In this document: positions 16,834-25,450 of the stretch, piece after piece
Layout: every line of letters starts with the position of its first letter
Position numbering within the stretch: position 1 is the first letter of the stretch
DNA from: GCA-1730015 sp964550655
Lineage (GTDB): Bacteria; Pseudomonadota; Gammaproteobacteria; Granulosicoccales; Granulosicoccaceae
Assembly (NCBI GenBank): GCA_964550655.1
Contig: CAZKAQ010000031.1
Coordinates: 1-33,932, forward strand
Reading direction: 5' to 3'
Length of the DNA: 33,932 bases
Notes under the pieces: model-generated
Databases searched by the model: none
What the model saw: only the letters and a program-made list of their open reading frames with translations
What the model was told of the DNA's origin: nothing
Made by a program: the position numbers and the translations under genes

Positions 16834-16875
16834 CAGTTATAAGCCGGCAGTTACACGCCGGCAGCTACAGGCCGA
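16834..16875. repeat. three 14-bp tandem repeats across the rimO stop codon
   Basis: Units at 16834-16847, 16848-16861 and 16862-16875 read CAGTTATAAGCCGG, CAGTTACACGCCGG and CAGCTACAGGCCGA, with a partial CAGTTA copy just upstream. The rimO stop (TAG, minus strand, 16865-16867) lies within the third unit, so unit copy number could change the 3' end of the gene. Confidence 0.75.
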
Positions 16876-18196
16876 CAGGTTTAGCCCAAAGATCATAATC
16901 GCCGGCATCAGTCACTGTTACCTCGGCAAATTCACCGGCCACAAGTTGATCAGCTGATGCTTCTATAATCACTGTGCCGTCTATTTCCGGCGCATCTGCA
17001 CTGCTGCGAGCAATCACCCTGCCTTCATCATCGTAGCCGTCAATCAATACCTGCACATTCTGTCCGATTTTTTCAGCCAGCCGGTCAGCACTGATAGCGG
17101 CTTGGGTTTCCATAAATCGATGCCATCGCTCTTCTGCAACTTCAGACGGCACAGGGTCAGGCAATTCGTTGGCAGTGGCCCCTTCTACAGGGGAGTATTG
17201 AAAGCATCCAACCCGATCAAGCTGAGCTTGACGGATAAAATCCAGAAGTTCTTCAAATTCAGCGTCCGTTTCACCCGGGAAGCCAACAATAAATGTACTT
17301 CGAAGTGTTATATCCGGACACACAGATCGCCATGATTGAATGCGATCAAGGTTGCGCTCTGAGGCTGCCGGACGCTTCATAGATTTTAAAACCCGCGGAC
17401 TGGCATGCTGAAACGGAATATCAAGATAAGGCAGAATTTTATTCTCTGCCATGAGCGGAATAATTTCATCAACATGCGGGTAAGGATAAACATAATGTAG
17501 CCTGACCCAGATACCAAACTCTGCCAACGCTTCGCACAAAGCTTTTAGTTGCGCTTTAACAGGCCTGCCATTCCAGAAAGACGTTGCATACTTTGCATCG
17601 ACACCATAGGCGCTTGTATCTTGCGAAATAACGAGTATTTCTTTTACACCAGAGGCCACCAGGCGTTCAGCTTCATTCAAAACATCAGCAGCTGATCGAC
17701 TCACCAACTTGCCTCTCATAGACGGTATGATGCAAAAACTGCACTTGTGATTACAGCCTTCGGATATCTTCAGGTAAGCGTAATGTTTCGGGGTTAATTT
17801 AATTCCCTGAGGTGGTACCAGATCAATCAGTGGATCATGATCAGTATTCTGCGGCAAATGACTGTGCACAGCATCCATGACTTCTTCATACGCCTGAGGC
17901 CCTGTCACGGATAACACTTTCGGATATCGCGCTTCGATCTCACCGGCTTTAGCACCCAGACAACCAGTTACTATGACACGGCCGTTCTCATGTAAGGCTT
18001 CACCAATGGCATCAAAAGACTCTTCCACAGCACTGTCTATAAACCCGCAGGTGTTGACGATGACAAGATCAGATGACTGGTAATCCGCCTCTATCTGATA
18101 ACCTTCCGTACGTAGTTGTGTGAGTATCCGTTCTGAGTCAACCAGTGCCTTGGGACAGCCGAGACTGACAAAACCTACTTTTCCGCTATCTGACAT
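16865..18196 (-). CDS. rimO: ribosomal protein S12 methylthiotransferase
   Basis: This 443-residue radical-SAM enzyme adds a methylthio group to the conserved Asp of ribosomal protein S12. The N-terminal UPF0004 domain supplies three Cys for one 4Fe-4S cluster (C14 in VSLGCPKALVDSE, C50 in IVNTCGFID, C79 in VTGCLGA). The radical-SAM motif is EGCNHKCSFCIIP (C148, C152, C155). SLGCPKALVDSE and IPSMRGKLVSR are typical of RimO rather than MiaB. A TRAM domain closes the protein. Length is normal. It is divergent from the Fur-like regulator, with a perfect 16-bp palindrome at 18277-18292 about 80 bp upstream. Its stop lies inside a short tandem repeat. Confidence 0.96.
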   Translation of the reverse strand: MSDSGKVGFVSLGCPKALVDSERILTQLRTEGYQIEADYQSSDLVIVNTCGFIDSAVEESFDAIGEALHENGRVIVTGCLGAKAGEIEARYPKVLSVTGPQAYEEVMDAVHSHLPQNTDHDPLIDLVPPQGIKLTPKHYAYLKISEGCNHKCSFCIIPSMRGKLVSRSAADVLNEAERLVASGVKEILVISQDTSAYGVDAKYATSFWNGRPVKAQLKALCEALAEFGIWVRLHYVYPYPHVDEIIPLMAENKILPYLDIPFQHASPRVLKSMKRPAASERNLDRIQSWRSVCPDITLRSTFIVGFPGETDAEFEELLDFIRQAQLDRVGCFQYSPVEGATANELPDPVPSEVAEERWHRFMETQAAISADRLAEKIGQNVQVLIDGYDDEGRVIARSSADAPEIDGTVIIEASADQLVAGEFAEVTVTDAGDYDLWAKPVGL

Positions 18197-18276
18197 TGCT
18201 ATTGATGTTATCCGGGTTATTGATATTAAGAAATTGATGGCCGGGTGTTTTTACGGTACGTGCTTGTATGGAAAAT

Positions 18277-18292
18277 ACAGTGTAAACACTGT
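18277..18292. promoter_or_regulatory. 16-bp palindrome in the rimO / fur-like divergent region
   Basis: ACAGTGTAAACACTGT has perfect 7-bp arms around AA. It lies 81 bp upstream of rimO and about 180 bp upstream of the Fur-family gene. A reverse half-site, GTTTACAC, occurs at 18411-18418. The symmetry suggests a dimeric repressor site. It does not match the Fur or PerR consensus that I know. Confidence 0.45.
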
Positions 18293-18472
18293 TAGCAAGA
18301 CGCCATCGACCGACAAGCTAATCGGTGTGTTTTAACCAACAACAATACATTCTACCCGAGCATTACGCTTAAATCCGAAGTATCCAATTGCAAGTGATGA
18401 TCATTGAAGGGTTTACACAATCGCGCCAAAGATTTCACACAATAGTGGACATAACCTGCTAACTGCAGAATA

Positions 18473-18967
18473 ATGTCCGCCGGGATCAGGGTCTGTGGTC
18501 AAGAAATGCAAAACAACGATGCTGTAACACCAATGTCACCAGCAAAAATCGTCAGAAATTCCAGCAGCATAGCGGATTTCCTGACCACAAATGAAATCAG
18601 ACCTACTCGCCAGCGAGTGGCAATTGCTACTCACATGTTCGAAACTGAACAGCACCTGTCTGCCGATGCTATCCTGGAGCGTGTCAACAGTGACACAAAC
18701 ACTACCACCGTCTCCAAAGCAACGGTATACAACACCTTAAAACTTTTTGTAAAGAAAGGCGTCCTTAAAGAAGTTGCGCTCGACCCTCAGCGCATTATGT
18801 TTGACACCAACATTCATGATCACCATCACGTGCTGAATCTCGACAGCGGTGACATCAGAGACATCAACCCGGTGAGTATTAATCTGTCAAACATCGAGGG
18901 CATTCAAAACAACCACGACATCTCCGGTGTGGATATAGTCATTAAAGTTCGTAACGTCGACAAATAA
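18473..18967 (+). CDS. Fur-family metalloregulator, PerR/Irr-like
   Basis: The product is 164 residues with an N-terminal winged helix (RPTRQRVAIATHMF, then LSADAILERV, then the recognition segment SKATVYNTLKLFVKKGVLKEV) and a C-terminal dimerisation domain. NIHDHHHVLNLDSGDI (His115 to His119) is the metal-sensing signature of the Fur superfamily. The only cysteine is residue 8, so the structural Cys4 zinc site of classical Fur/PerR is absent, as in Irr-type members. It probably controls iron or peroxide responses. The neighbouring convergent rubrerythrin supports a peroxide role. Alternative starts at 18506 and 18533 are possible because no strong ribosome binding site decides. The N-terminal 20 residues are poorly conserved-looking. 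Confidence 0.85.
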   Translation: MSAGIRVCGQEMQNNDAVTPMSPAKIVRNSSSIADFLTTNEIRPTRQRVAIATHMFETEQHLSADAILERVNSDTNTTTVSKATVYNTLKLFVKKGVLKEVALDPQRIMFDTNIHDHHHVLNLDSGDIRDINPVSINLSNIEGIQNNHDISGVDIVIKVRNVDK

Positions 18968-18998
18968 TTCAAATCCGCTGTTACACCCACTGTATAAA

Positions 18999-19424
18999 TC
19001 AGTCTTTACTCTCGAGTTCGTCAAGCAATTTCTGAAGTCTGGCCGCATGTGTCTGCTCAGCCTTCGCCAGAATCTCGAACCAGTCCGCGATCTCATTATG
19101 GCCTTCTTCACGAGCCTCTTTTGCCATCATCGGATAAATTTCGGAGTATTCTTTCGTCTCACCTGCAATTGCGGATCGCAAATTTGCCAGCGTACTTCCG
19201 AACGGCATCCCGGTAGCGGGATCCCCGCAATCCTCCAGATATTCCAGCAAGCCATGTGCATGACCCGTTTCACCCTCGGAAGTTGACCGAAAAGCAACCG
19301 CGATATCGTTATACCCTTCTACATCGGCTTTTGAAGCAAAATAAAGGTAACGTCTATTTGTTTCAGATTCAGCTTTAAAAGCCAGCTTCAGATTAGCTTC
19401 TGTTTTACTACCTTTTAACGACAT
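18999..19424 (-). CDS. rubrerythrin (diiron domain only)
   Basis: The 141-residue protein is a four-helix ferritin-like diiron protein that reduces hydrogen peroxide in the cytoplasm. Ligands are visible: E19 in KAESETNRRY, E52/H55 in EGETGHAHG, E89 and E92 in AGETKEYSEIY, and E123/H126 in KAEQTHAARL. The C-terminal rubredoxin domain of classical rubrerythrin is missing (no CxxC pairs), so electrons must come from a separate donor. It is convergent with the Fur-like regulator gene, 31 bp apart. This pairing of a PerR/Irr-like regulator with a rubrerythrin is common in Proteobacteria and suggests regulation by that protein. I saw no clear operator upstream. Confidence 0.93.
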   Translation of the reverse strand: MSLKGSKTEANLKLAFKAESETNRRYLYFASKADVEGYNDIAVAFRSTSEGETGHAHGLLEYLEDCGDPATGMPFGSTLANLRSAIAGETKEYSEIYPMMAKEAREEGHNEIADWFEILAKAEQTHAARLQKLLDELESKD

Positions 19425-19710
19425 AGTGATCCCGGTAAAAGCGATATTGGGTGATGCAATTCAAAACCCGTGTTCTTAGTATCTATGTGTCGATTGTACA
19501 CTTGATTGATGCATGTATCCCACACTGAAAACAGTTGGCATGTTAGGAGATTTTTTATAAAGATGTTACCTTGCGGGTTGAGATACCCGGTGAGCATTGA
19601 GACGAATACCTAATGCTGAAAAATCAAGCGCTTTGGCTTTTCAACCTGACCGGCAACCGGAACCCCGTAAGTCTGCGGAGCAAAAATTTGAGTAGCGAAA
19701 GCCCTGCGAT

Positions 19711-20982
19711 TTAATCTGGCAATAACGCGACCGCGTTCCGCTCACCTGGGCGGATTCCTCTGCTCTTAACCAACTCCGGCAGCTCACCCGACAGTCCCAT
19801 CGCAGTCCGAATACAGGCTTTATTAATGAGCCCGGATTTATCAGCGATCTGTAGTGCTGCTGTTCTTGAAGCCTTCATCATTCCATTGCGAAACGCAGAT
19901 CCCTCACCTGGTTGAAACACCTGCTGGATTCCATCAAGCATACGAATCATCAATTCATTTGATGGCTTACGCCAACGCTCGTAGCGACGCAGCGCTCTAA
20001 GGTTGCCTGTGTCTCCTGTTTGCGACAGTCGATCCGTAACACACTGGACAAGCACTGCAGCATCGAGCATGCCGAGATTGACACCCTGGCCTGCCAACGG
20101 ATGCACCGAATGAGCGGCATCACCCACCAGAGCAAAACGCGGCTTCACATACTGTTTTGCATGGCTCCAGCTTAAAGGAAAACTACCGATTTGTTGTACC
20201 GCAGACAGGCGCCCCAGCTGATGCGGAAATTCCTTTTCTAAGGCAGTAATAAAATCGCTCTCCGGCAGTGCCTGCAACGCTTCAACACGTGACTGTGTGT
20301 GATACCAGACTATCGATGCACGGCTACCCGCCAGCGGCAGGAAAGCCTGCGGGCCGGTATCAGTAAATCGTTGCCAGGTTATGTCCTGCTGTGGTAGTTC
20401 CGTGTTTACCGTCGCCACCAGCGCATGTTGCTGGTAACTTTCACCATCTACTTTAATACCCGCCAGAGTTCTTACACTGGAGCGAGCCCCGTCAGCAGCT
20501 ACCACTAATTGTGTGTGCAGCAATTCACCGTTCTCCAATGTAACCTTTACATTGCCATCGTTAAACTCAAGCGCTGCTACCGACGCTGGACACCGGATTC
20601 TGACATTATCAAGTGATCGCAGTTGCTGCCACAGCGCATGCTGTATCAGGCTATTCTCTACAATGTAGCCAAGCTGCTGATGTCCGACATCAGCACTGTC
20701 AAAACGGGTTTGTGCAGAACTCGAGTCATCCCACACAAGCATACGTTTGTAGGCACATACCCGCGTGCCTTGTATTTCATCCCACGCACCCAGTGATTTA
20801 AACATCTGTAGCGTTGCATGGCTGATAGCGGAGACTCTTATGTCGTGCTTGCCGGCGTCGAACGGCGTCGGTAAAGTTCTCTCAACCAGTGTCACATGAA
20901 GATCGTGACGGGCAAAAGCAAGCGCAGTCATCGCACCTACCATTCCACCCCCTACCACGATGACATCGGATGATTGTGACAT
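19711..20982 (-). CDS. UbiH/UbiF/VisC-family FAD-dependent hydroxylase
   Basis: The 423-residue flavoprotein hydroxylates the ubiquinone ring precursor at the membrane. Seen: the FAD Rossmann motif VIVVGGGMVGAMTALAFAR at the N-terminus, LVVAADGARSSVR (the DG motif that contacts FAD/NAD(P)H) and ALVGDAAHSVHPLAGQGVNLG (GD motif) near residue 290. The last segment matches the COQ6/UbiH family closely. Assignment to UbiH, UbiF or UbiI, which hydroxylate different ring carbons, is not possible by eye. Its ATG overlaps the stop of the upstream Deg protein (TAATG at 20984-20980), so the two are probably translationally coupled. The last 20 residues (RGIRPGERNAVALLPD) lack any motif. Confidence 0.9.
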   Translation of the reverse strand: MSQSSDVIVVGGGMVGAMTALAFARHDLHVTLVERTLPTPFDAGKHDIRVSAISHATLQMFKSLGAWDEIQGTRVCAYKRMLVWDDSSSAQTRFDSADVGHQQLGYIVENSLIQHALWQQLRSLDNVRIRCPASVAALEFNDGNVKVTLENGELLHTQLVVAADGARSSVRTLAGIKVDGESYQQHALVATVNTELPQQDITWQRFTDTGPQAFLPLAGSRASIVWYHTQSRVEALQALPESDFITALEKEFPHQLGRLSAVQQIGSFPLSWSHAKQYVKPRFALVGDAAHSVHPLAGQGVNLGMLDAAVLVQCVTDRLSQTGDTGNLRALRRYERWRKPSNELMIRMLDGIQQVFQPGEGSAFRNGMMKASRTAALQIADKSGLINKACIRTAMGLSGELPELVKSRGIRPGERNAVALLPD

Positions 20983-23810
20983 TACTCCGCTGCTGCTACC
21001 TTGTCAGAACTCAGTGATTTTCGCTGCCACTTATTACCGTCATAGGAAATCTCTACTGTCGGCCAGAAGTTGTATTCCGGCTGGACACTCACAACTGAGC
21101 GGTAGCCATTCATTGCGATCACAGTAAGGTTGATCGAATCAGTCGGCTCTTTACTGGATATCTGAGTAACAAAATCATCAAGCGAGTTGATAGCAACTCC
21201 GTCAACTGCGGTAATAAAGCGATTTCGGTACAGTCTGTCCTTAATCGAAGGGGAACCAGACAGCGTGTTGCTGATGAACACCCCTTTTGTGTTGTTGCCG
21301 CGTTGAAACGAAAGCTCGAAATGCGGTTCCTGAATCAGGGAACCTGCCCAGAGTACCGCTCTGTGCGTGCCACCACCATCGTATTGGATGGTAGCAATTT
21401 CAAGGTTTTGTACTTCACCGTCCCGCAATACGGTGACATTAACTTTTTCATTTTGAAAGCGTGCCTCAAGCTCTCTGAAGTTAGCCGGTATTGCGCCTTC
21501 GACTTCAAGCAGCACATCACCCACCATCAGTGCGCTCGAAGAACCCTCCACCTCGACTGACTGCGATACCGCTATAACGCGCCGATGGACCGCACCGGTT
21601 GCCGCTATTTTTGCTATCCATTCGTCTGGCAGACCACGCTCGCGTGCAACTTCAAGGGAGTCGTACCCAAACATTGCCGGCGCGATGTAGTACGGCTTGT
21701 CTGACAGGTACTGTTCCATTGCATCACGTACTAACGCGGCCGGAACTGCCCACTCACCCTGACTTGTGTCATCGCCGTCCTGATAGGCAAAGCTCTGCCA
21801 GACTGCCTGCACAGTACCTTCATCATCAAGCAACACACCGCCCAGTGTCGGACCACCCAGAGTAACGTTTAGAACATCAACAGGTATCTGCTGAAACCGT
21901 GACAGTTGCGGCGTATTAAAATACAGGGTGACTTCACTAGCGTTAGTCGCTTTTTGTTTTCTTATTGTTCCATCGCTGCGATAGCCGATCATTTCAAGCG
22001 GTGCTTCAACAGACGGAAATTCTGTTGCCAGCGGCGGTATATCTATTTGCAGATCACCTAACAAAGCCGGGTCATACTGAAGCAATGCAATATTGTGCAG
22101 CGGATGCAGAAAAACTACTTTTCCTGGCACCTTATAAGTTGAAAAGAAAGTGATCTCAAGATCACCTATATCAACCGGCACGGTATTTCGATCCGTGACA
22201 ACCAGACCTTTTTCAGCGTCTATGATCAAACCCACGCCGGTGAAGCTACTGGCGTAAACGTTATCAACTGCATAGGGAATATCAAACGAGAGCCGCACCA
22301 GCGACGGCGCAACCGTCTGGATACGATTGTCGCGATAACCCGGCAGCACGACATTCTGCAATGCTTTGGTTTCAGCAACACCGGACGGCAATGAGACTTC
22401 TTCACAATCCCAGAATCGAACATTGTCACGCCTTTCACATGAGCGCGCTGCAAACCAGTTGGAATTGATCGCTACAACACCAATCGAAGACGTGTATTCA
22501 CTACCGGGCATAACAAAACGAAGGCGCCACTTTTGGTCGACAGTGTCGGTCTCGGTCAACTCAAGGATATCCTCAAGAGAGTCAATCGGCCGTCCGTTGA
22601 TTGCAGTAATCAGTGCTCCGCGTGGCACCCCACCGCGAGCGAACTCATAACCCGACTTGGCAACCACAACGCCGGATTGAGGCAGATTCATTGCGCGCGC
22701 GCGTTGTATAGAAACCCTGTGCAGAACAGAATCTCCTATCTCCAGCAATTTTGCAGGTTGCAGCGCATTGAGGTTTTGTACCTCGAGCGGCACACTCATC
22801 GGCACACCACGGCGGACAATATCGAATGTCAGCTCACCACCAATTGAACCATCGAGTAGTTCGGCGAGTTTTACAAAGTCACTTAGTGGCTCAGAGTTGA
22901 CCGCGAGCAGAATATCACCCTCTTCGAGCGCACCAACCGCCACACCACCTGGCAACACCTGCCTGACAAGCAACATGCCGTTGCTGCTGGGAAAGCGTTT
23001 TTGCATATCACGCGCTGTATCACCATCAAGTCCCAGGCGACTGAGCAGCCGGTACGGTCGCTGTTCAAAAACAGCCTGAACAGTTCCACGCTCAACCGAC
23101 TCTTCTGCCTGCAACTTTTCCAGCGCATAAACTATCCGGTCAAGTGGCAGGAAAAAACTGCTCGCGGTACTGCTGTTGGCAGCTGCGTTAAGCGCTATTA
23201 CCTCACCTCTCTGGTTCAGCACCGGTGAACCGGATGAACCACCGGAAGTCGACGAGGCCGCCTGGAGATAAAAAGTATTAAAGTCATTGTGTCCATATCT
23301 TCCATAATTGGGTGCACGGCGATCCACTCGAGCGATTGTTCCGGCAAGAATGGAAAGCTGCTCACCACCGTCACTGCCTATCACCCGGATATCAGTTCCA
23401 ACTTTTGCGGCTCCCGGGTTTAATTTGAGTGAGCGCGGTGAGTTGCGTTTTAGATCTTCCGGGTTGTAGCGCAGAAAACCGAAATCATGCACCGGATCTC
23501 GATACAAGGGCACGGCATCTACCCGTTCGAGATTTTGAAATGTTGCCGTTATGCTGACCGGACCGGCGCCAACAACGTGACGGTTGGTCAGAATTATTCC
23601 CTTTTCTGCATCGACAATAAAACCAGTCGCAGAACTAACTCCTTGATTGACCTCGCTAAAGTCTCGAACATAGGCAATCTGCAACGATACAACCTGCGGC
23701 GCGGTTCTGGCCACGACATCAGCCCACAACGCATTTCCGTCTTGTGCTGTGCCAATCTTCGATGTTGCTAAAAACACAAGAGCCAGGAGTAATTTTGATA
23801 CGATTCGCAA
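20982..23810 (-). CDS. double-protease, four-PDZ Deg/HtrA protein (Nma111/Deg7-like)
   Basis: The 942-residue protein has a signal peptide (cleavage near residue 22), so it acts in the periplasm. The first trypsin-like domain is complete: His78 in LTNRHVV, Asp109 in DPVHDFGFL and Ser193 in GSSGSP. Two PDZ-like segments follow (about 245-345 and 355-447). A second protease-like domain (about 490-700) has the same strand pattern (GLVVTDRNTV, HPLHNIALL, LGGPTLGG), but His, Asp and Ser are replaced by Asn542, Asn573 and Thr655. Two more PDZ-like segments end the protein (about 710-815 and 825-920). This order matches yeast Nma111/Ynm3 and plant Deg7, an uncommon form in bacteria. The start is TTG 23810; an in-frame stop three codons upstream excludes an earlier one. 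Its stop overlaps the UbiH-like start. Confidence 0.88.
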   Translation of the reverse strand: MRIVSKLLLALVFLATSKIGTAQDGNALWADVVARTAPQVVSLQIAYVRDFSEVNQGVSSATGFIVDAEKGIILTNRHVVGAGPVSITATFQNLERVDAVPLYRDPVHDFGFLRYNPEDLKRNSPRSLKLNPGAAKVGTDIRVIGSDGGEQLSILAGTIARVDRRAPNYGRYGHNDFNTFYLQAASSTSGGSSGSPVLNQRGEVIALNAAANSSTASSFFLPLDRIVYALEKLQAEESVERGTVQAVFEQRPYRLLSRLGLDGDTARDMQKRFPSSNGMLLVRQVLPGGVAVGALEEGDILLAVNSEPLSDFVKLAELLDGSIGGELTFDIVRRGVPMSVPLEVQNLNALQPAKLLEIGDSVLHRVSIQRARAMNLPQSGVVVAKSGYEFARGGVPRGALITAINGRPIDSLEDILELTETDTVDQKWRLRFVMPGSEYTSSIGVVAINSNWFAARSCERRDNVRFWDCEEVSLPSGVAETKALQNVVLPGYRDNRIQTVAPSLVRLSFDIPYAVDNVYASSFTGVGLIIDAEKGLVVTDRNTVPVDIGDLEITFFSTYKVPGKVVFLHPLHNIALLQYDPALLGDLQIDIPPLATEFPSVEAPLEMIGYRSDGTIRKQKATNASEVTLYFNTPQLSRFQQIPVDVLNVTLGGPTLGGVLLDDEGTVQAVWQSFAYQDGDDTSQGEWAVPAALVRDAMEQYLSDKPYYIAPAMFGYDSLEVARERGLPDEWIAKIAATGAVHRRVIAVSQSVEVEGSSSALMVGDVLLEVEGAIPANFRELEARFQNEKVNVTVLRDGEVQNLEIATIQYDGGGTHRAVLWAGSLIQEPHFELSFQRGNNTKGVFISNTLSGSPSIKDRLYRNRFITAVDGVAINSLDDFVTQISSKEPTDSINLTVIAMNGYRSVVSVQPEYNFWPTVEISYDGNKWQRKSLSSDKVAAAE

Positions 23811-24090
23811 AGTTATCTACCGATTAGTTTGACCGAGCCTATGCAAGCACAGTCCTGGGAAATATAACCAACACCGGGATGCCTGTATCCGCGACGTCGA
23901 ACTGACCCTGGCTCAATGGCCCGGGAAGTACCCGTCCCTGGTAACCAGCCGCCCTGGGATGCTACCAACGGGACTCAAATTTTCACTAACTGACTTAAGT
24001 ATAGTTCTCATTCGCCAACTGCGATGCAAAAAAAAGAAGCAGGCCGTGCCACGATACCGGGCCCGTGACCGGCACATCAGCCTGCACACT

Positions 24091-25419
24091 ATGTCTATGA
24101 CCGACAAAATCGAAAAAAATCCCCTGGCTAATTCCCCGATTCACTGGTTGCGCCAGACATCACCCTATATTAATACCCACCGGGGAAAAACATTCGTCGT
24201 CTGGTTCAGTGGTTCGATGATTGCCGCCGAAGGTTTCACTACGCTGGTACACGACTTGACGCTCCTGAGCCACCTCGGGATCAGACTGGTGTTGGTGCAT
24301 GGTATGCGCGCACAGATCGATGCCGAACTGCAGCGGCGCCAGATCGAACCCCAATATGGTACTGATTCGCACAGCAAACAAAGTATGCGAATCACCACCA
24401 CAGAATCGATTCCCGCAATTACCACAGTGACCGGTGAGATTCGCTGCCAGCTTGAATCTGCATTTTCAACCGGGCTGCCGAACTCTCCAATGTCCGGTGC
24501 GCAGATTTCTTTAATGTCAGGCAATCTTATTGTCGCAAAGCCCTACGGGATAAGAGACGGGATCGATTATCAACACACGGGCGAGATCAGAAAACTTCGG
24601 GTACAGAAAATTCGTACTCTGCTCGATGCAGGCATGGTCGTTACATTATCACCGGTCGGCTACTCGCCAACCGGTGAAATGTTTAATCTCCTTTCAGAAG
24701 ATGTAGCGATGCTGGCAGCTATTTCTATTGGTGCAGACAAACTGATCTATCTGCACACCGAAGCAGATAGTCTGGCTGACAACCTGCACGAGATATCTGC
24801 CATTGATCAACAGAAATCCAACAGGCAATACTCAGACACAATCAGCAGTACCATAGATCGATCAAAGCATGCATGTCGCAATGGCGTGGATCGCTGCCAT
24901 ATTGTCGATGCAAACAACCCGGAAGCATTGTTGCAGGAGTTGTTTACTCGTGATGGCAGCGGACTGCTTATTGATCGCGGAGACTACGATAACATCCGCC
25001 CTGCAGACACAAACAGTGTCAGCGGAATTATGCAATTGATTAAACCGTTAATCACTGATGGCACGCTTGCCAACAGAACCGAGCAGGATCTCGAAAGGGA
25101 AATACACCACTTCTACATCACGGAACGTGAAGGCAGCGTTATATGCTGTGCAAGTTTGCGGACCAACGGCAACGCTGCTGAACTCAGCTGCCTCGCTGTA
25201 CATCCGGACTTCAGAGCAAGTGGCAAAGCCACAGAAATGCTTGAGCATCTGGTTAAAGCAGCACAACAAAATAACTGCAGCAGAATATTTAGCCTAAGCA
25301 CGCGAACAGGCGACTGGTTTCTTGAACATGGCTTTACAAAAGGTGATGCAAATCTACTGCAACAACTGCAGCAAACAGAGAATATTCGCGGCTCAAAATT
25401 ATATGTTCTCGAGATATAG
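24091..25419 (+). CDS. argA: N-acetylglutamate synthase
   Basis: The protein (442 residues from ATG 24091) makes N-acetylglutamate from glutamate and acetyl-CoA, the first step of arginine synthesis. It has the ArgA fusion layout. The amino-acid-kinase-like domain (residues 1 to about 290) contains PYINTHRGKTFVVWFSG and LGIRLVLVHGMRAQID. The C-terminal GNAT acetyltransferase contains LSCLAVHPDFRASGKATEML, the acetyl-CoA-binding loop. The open frame reaches upstream to 23959, but those 44 residues are basic and unlike ArgA. ATG 24091 gives the length of E. coli ArgA. A variable insert rich in Ser, Asp and Thr lies between the domains (about residues 225-270). It is convergent with the LON-domain gene 31 bp away. 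Confidence 0.92.
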   Translation: MSMTDKIEKNPLANSPIHWLRQTSPYINTHRGKTFVVWFSGSMIAAEGFTTLVHDLTLLSHLGIRLVLVHGMRAQIDAELQRRQIEPQYGTDSHSKQSMRITTTESIPAITTVTGEIRCQLESAFSTGLPNSPMSGAQISLMSGNLIVAKPYGIRDGIDYQHTGEIRKLRVQKIRTLLDAGMVVTLSPVGYSPTGEMFNLLSEDVAMLAAISIGADKLIYLHTEADSLADNLHEISAIDQQKSNRQYSDTISSTIDRSKHACRNGVDRCHIVDANNPEALLQELFTRDGSGLLIDRGDYDNIRPADTNSVSGIMQLIKPLITDGTLANRTEQDLEREIHHFYITEREGSVICCASLRTNGNAAELSCLAVHPDFRASGKATEMLEHLVKAAQQNNCSRIFSLSTRTGDWFLEHGFTKGDANLLQQLQQTENIRGSKLYVLEI

Positions 25420-25450
25420 AATCTGTCAGTTACCAATTTTTCAGATCTAA

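Noticed and set aside
22533..22847. 104-codon plus-strand frame inside the Deg gene
   Set aside because: It lies opposite the PDZ region of a clear coding gene, with no supporting signal.
24165..24524. 119-codon minus-strand frame inside argA
   Set aside because: It lies opposite a well-recognised enzyme domain and has no motif; typical antisense shadow.
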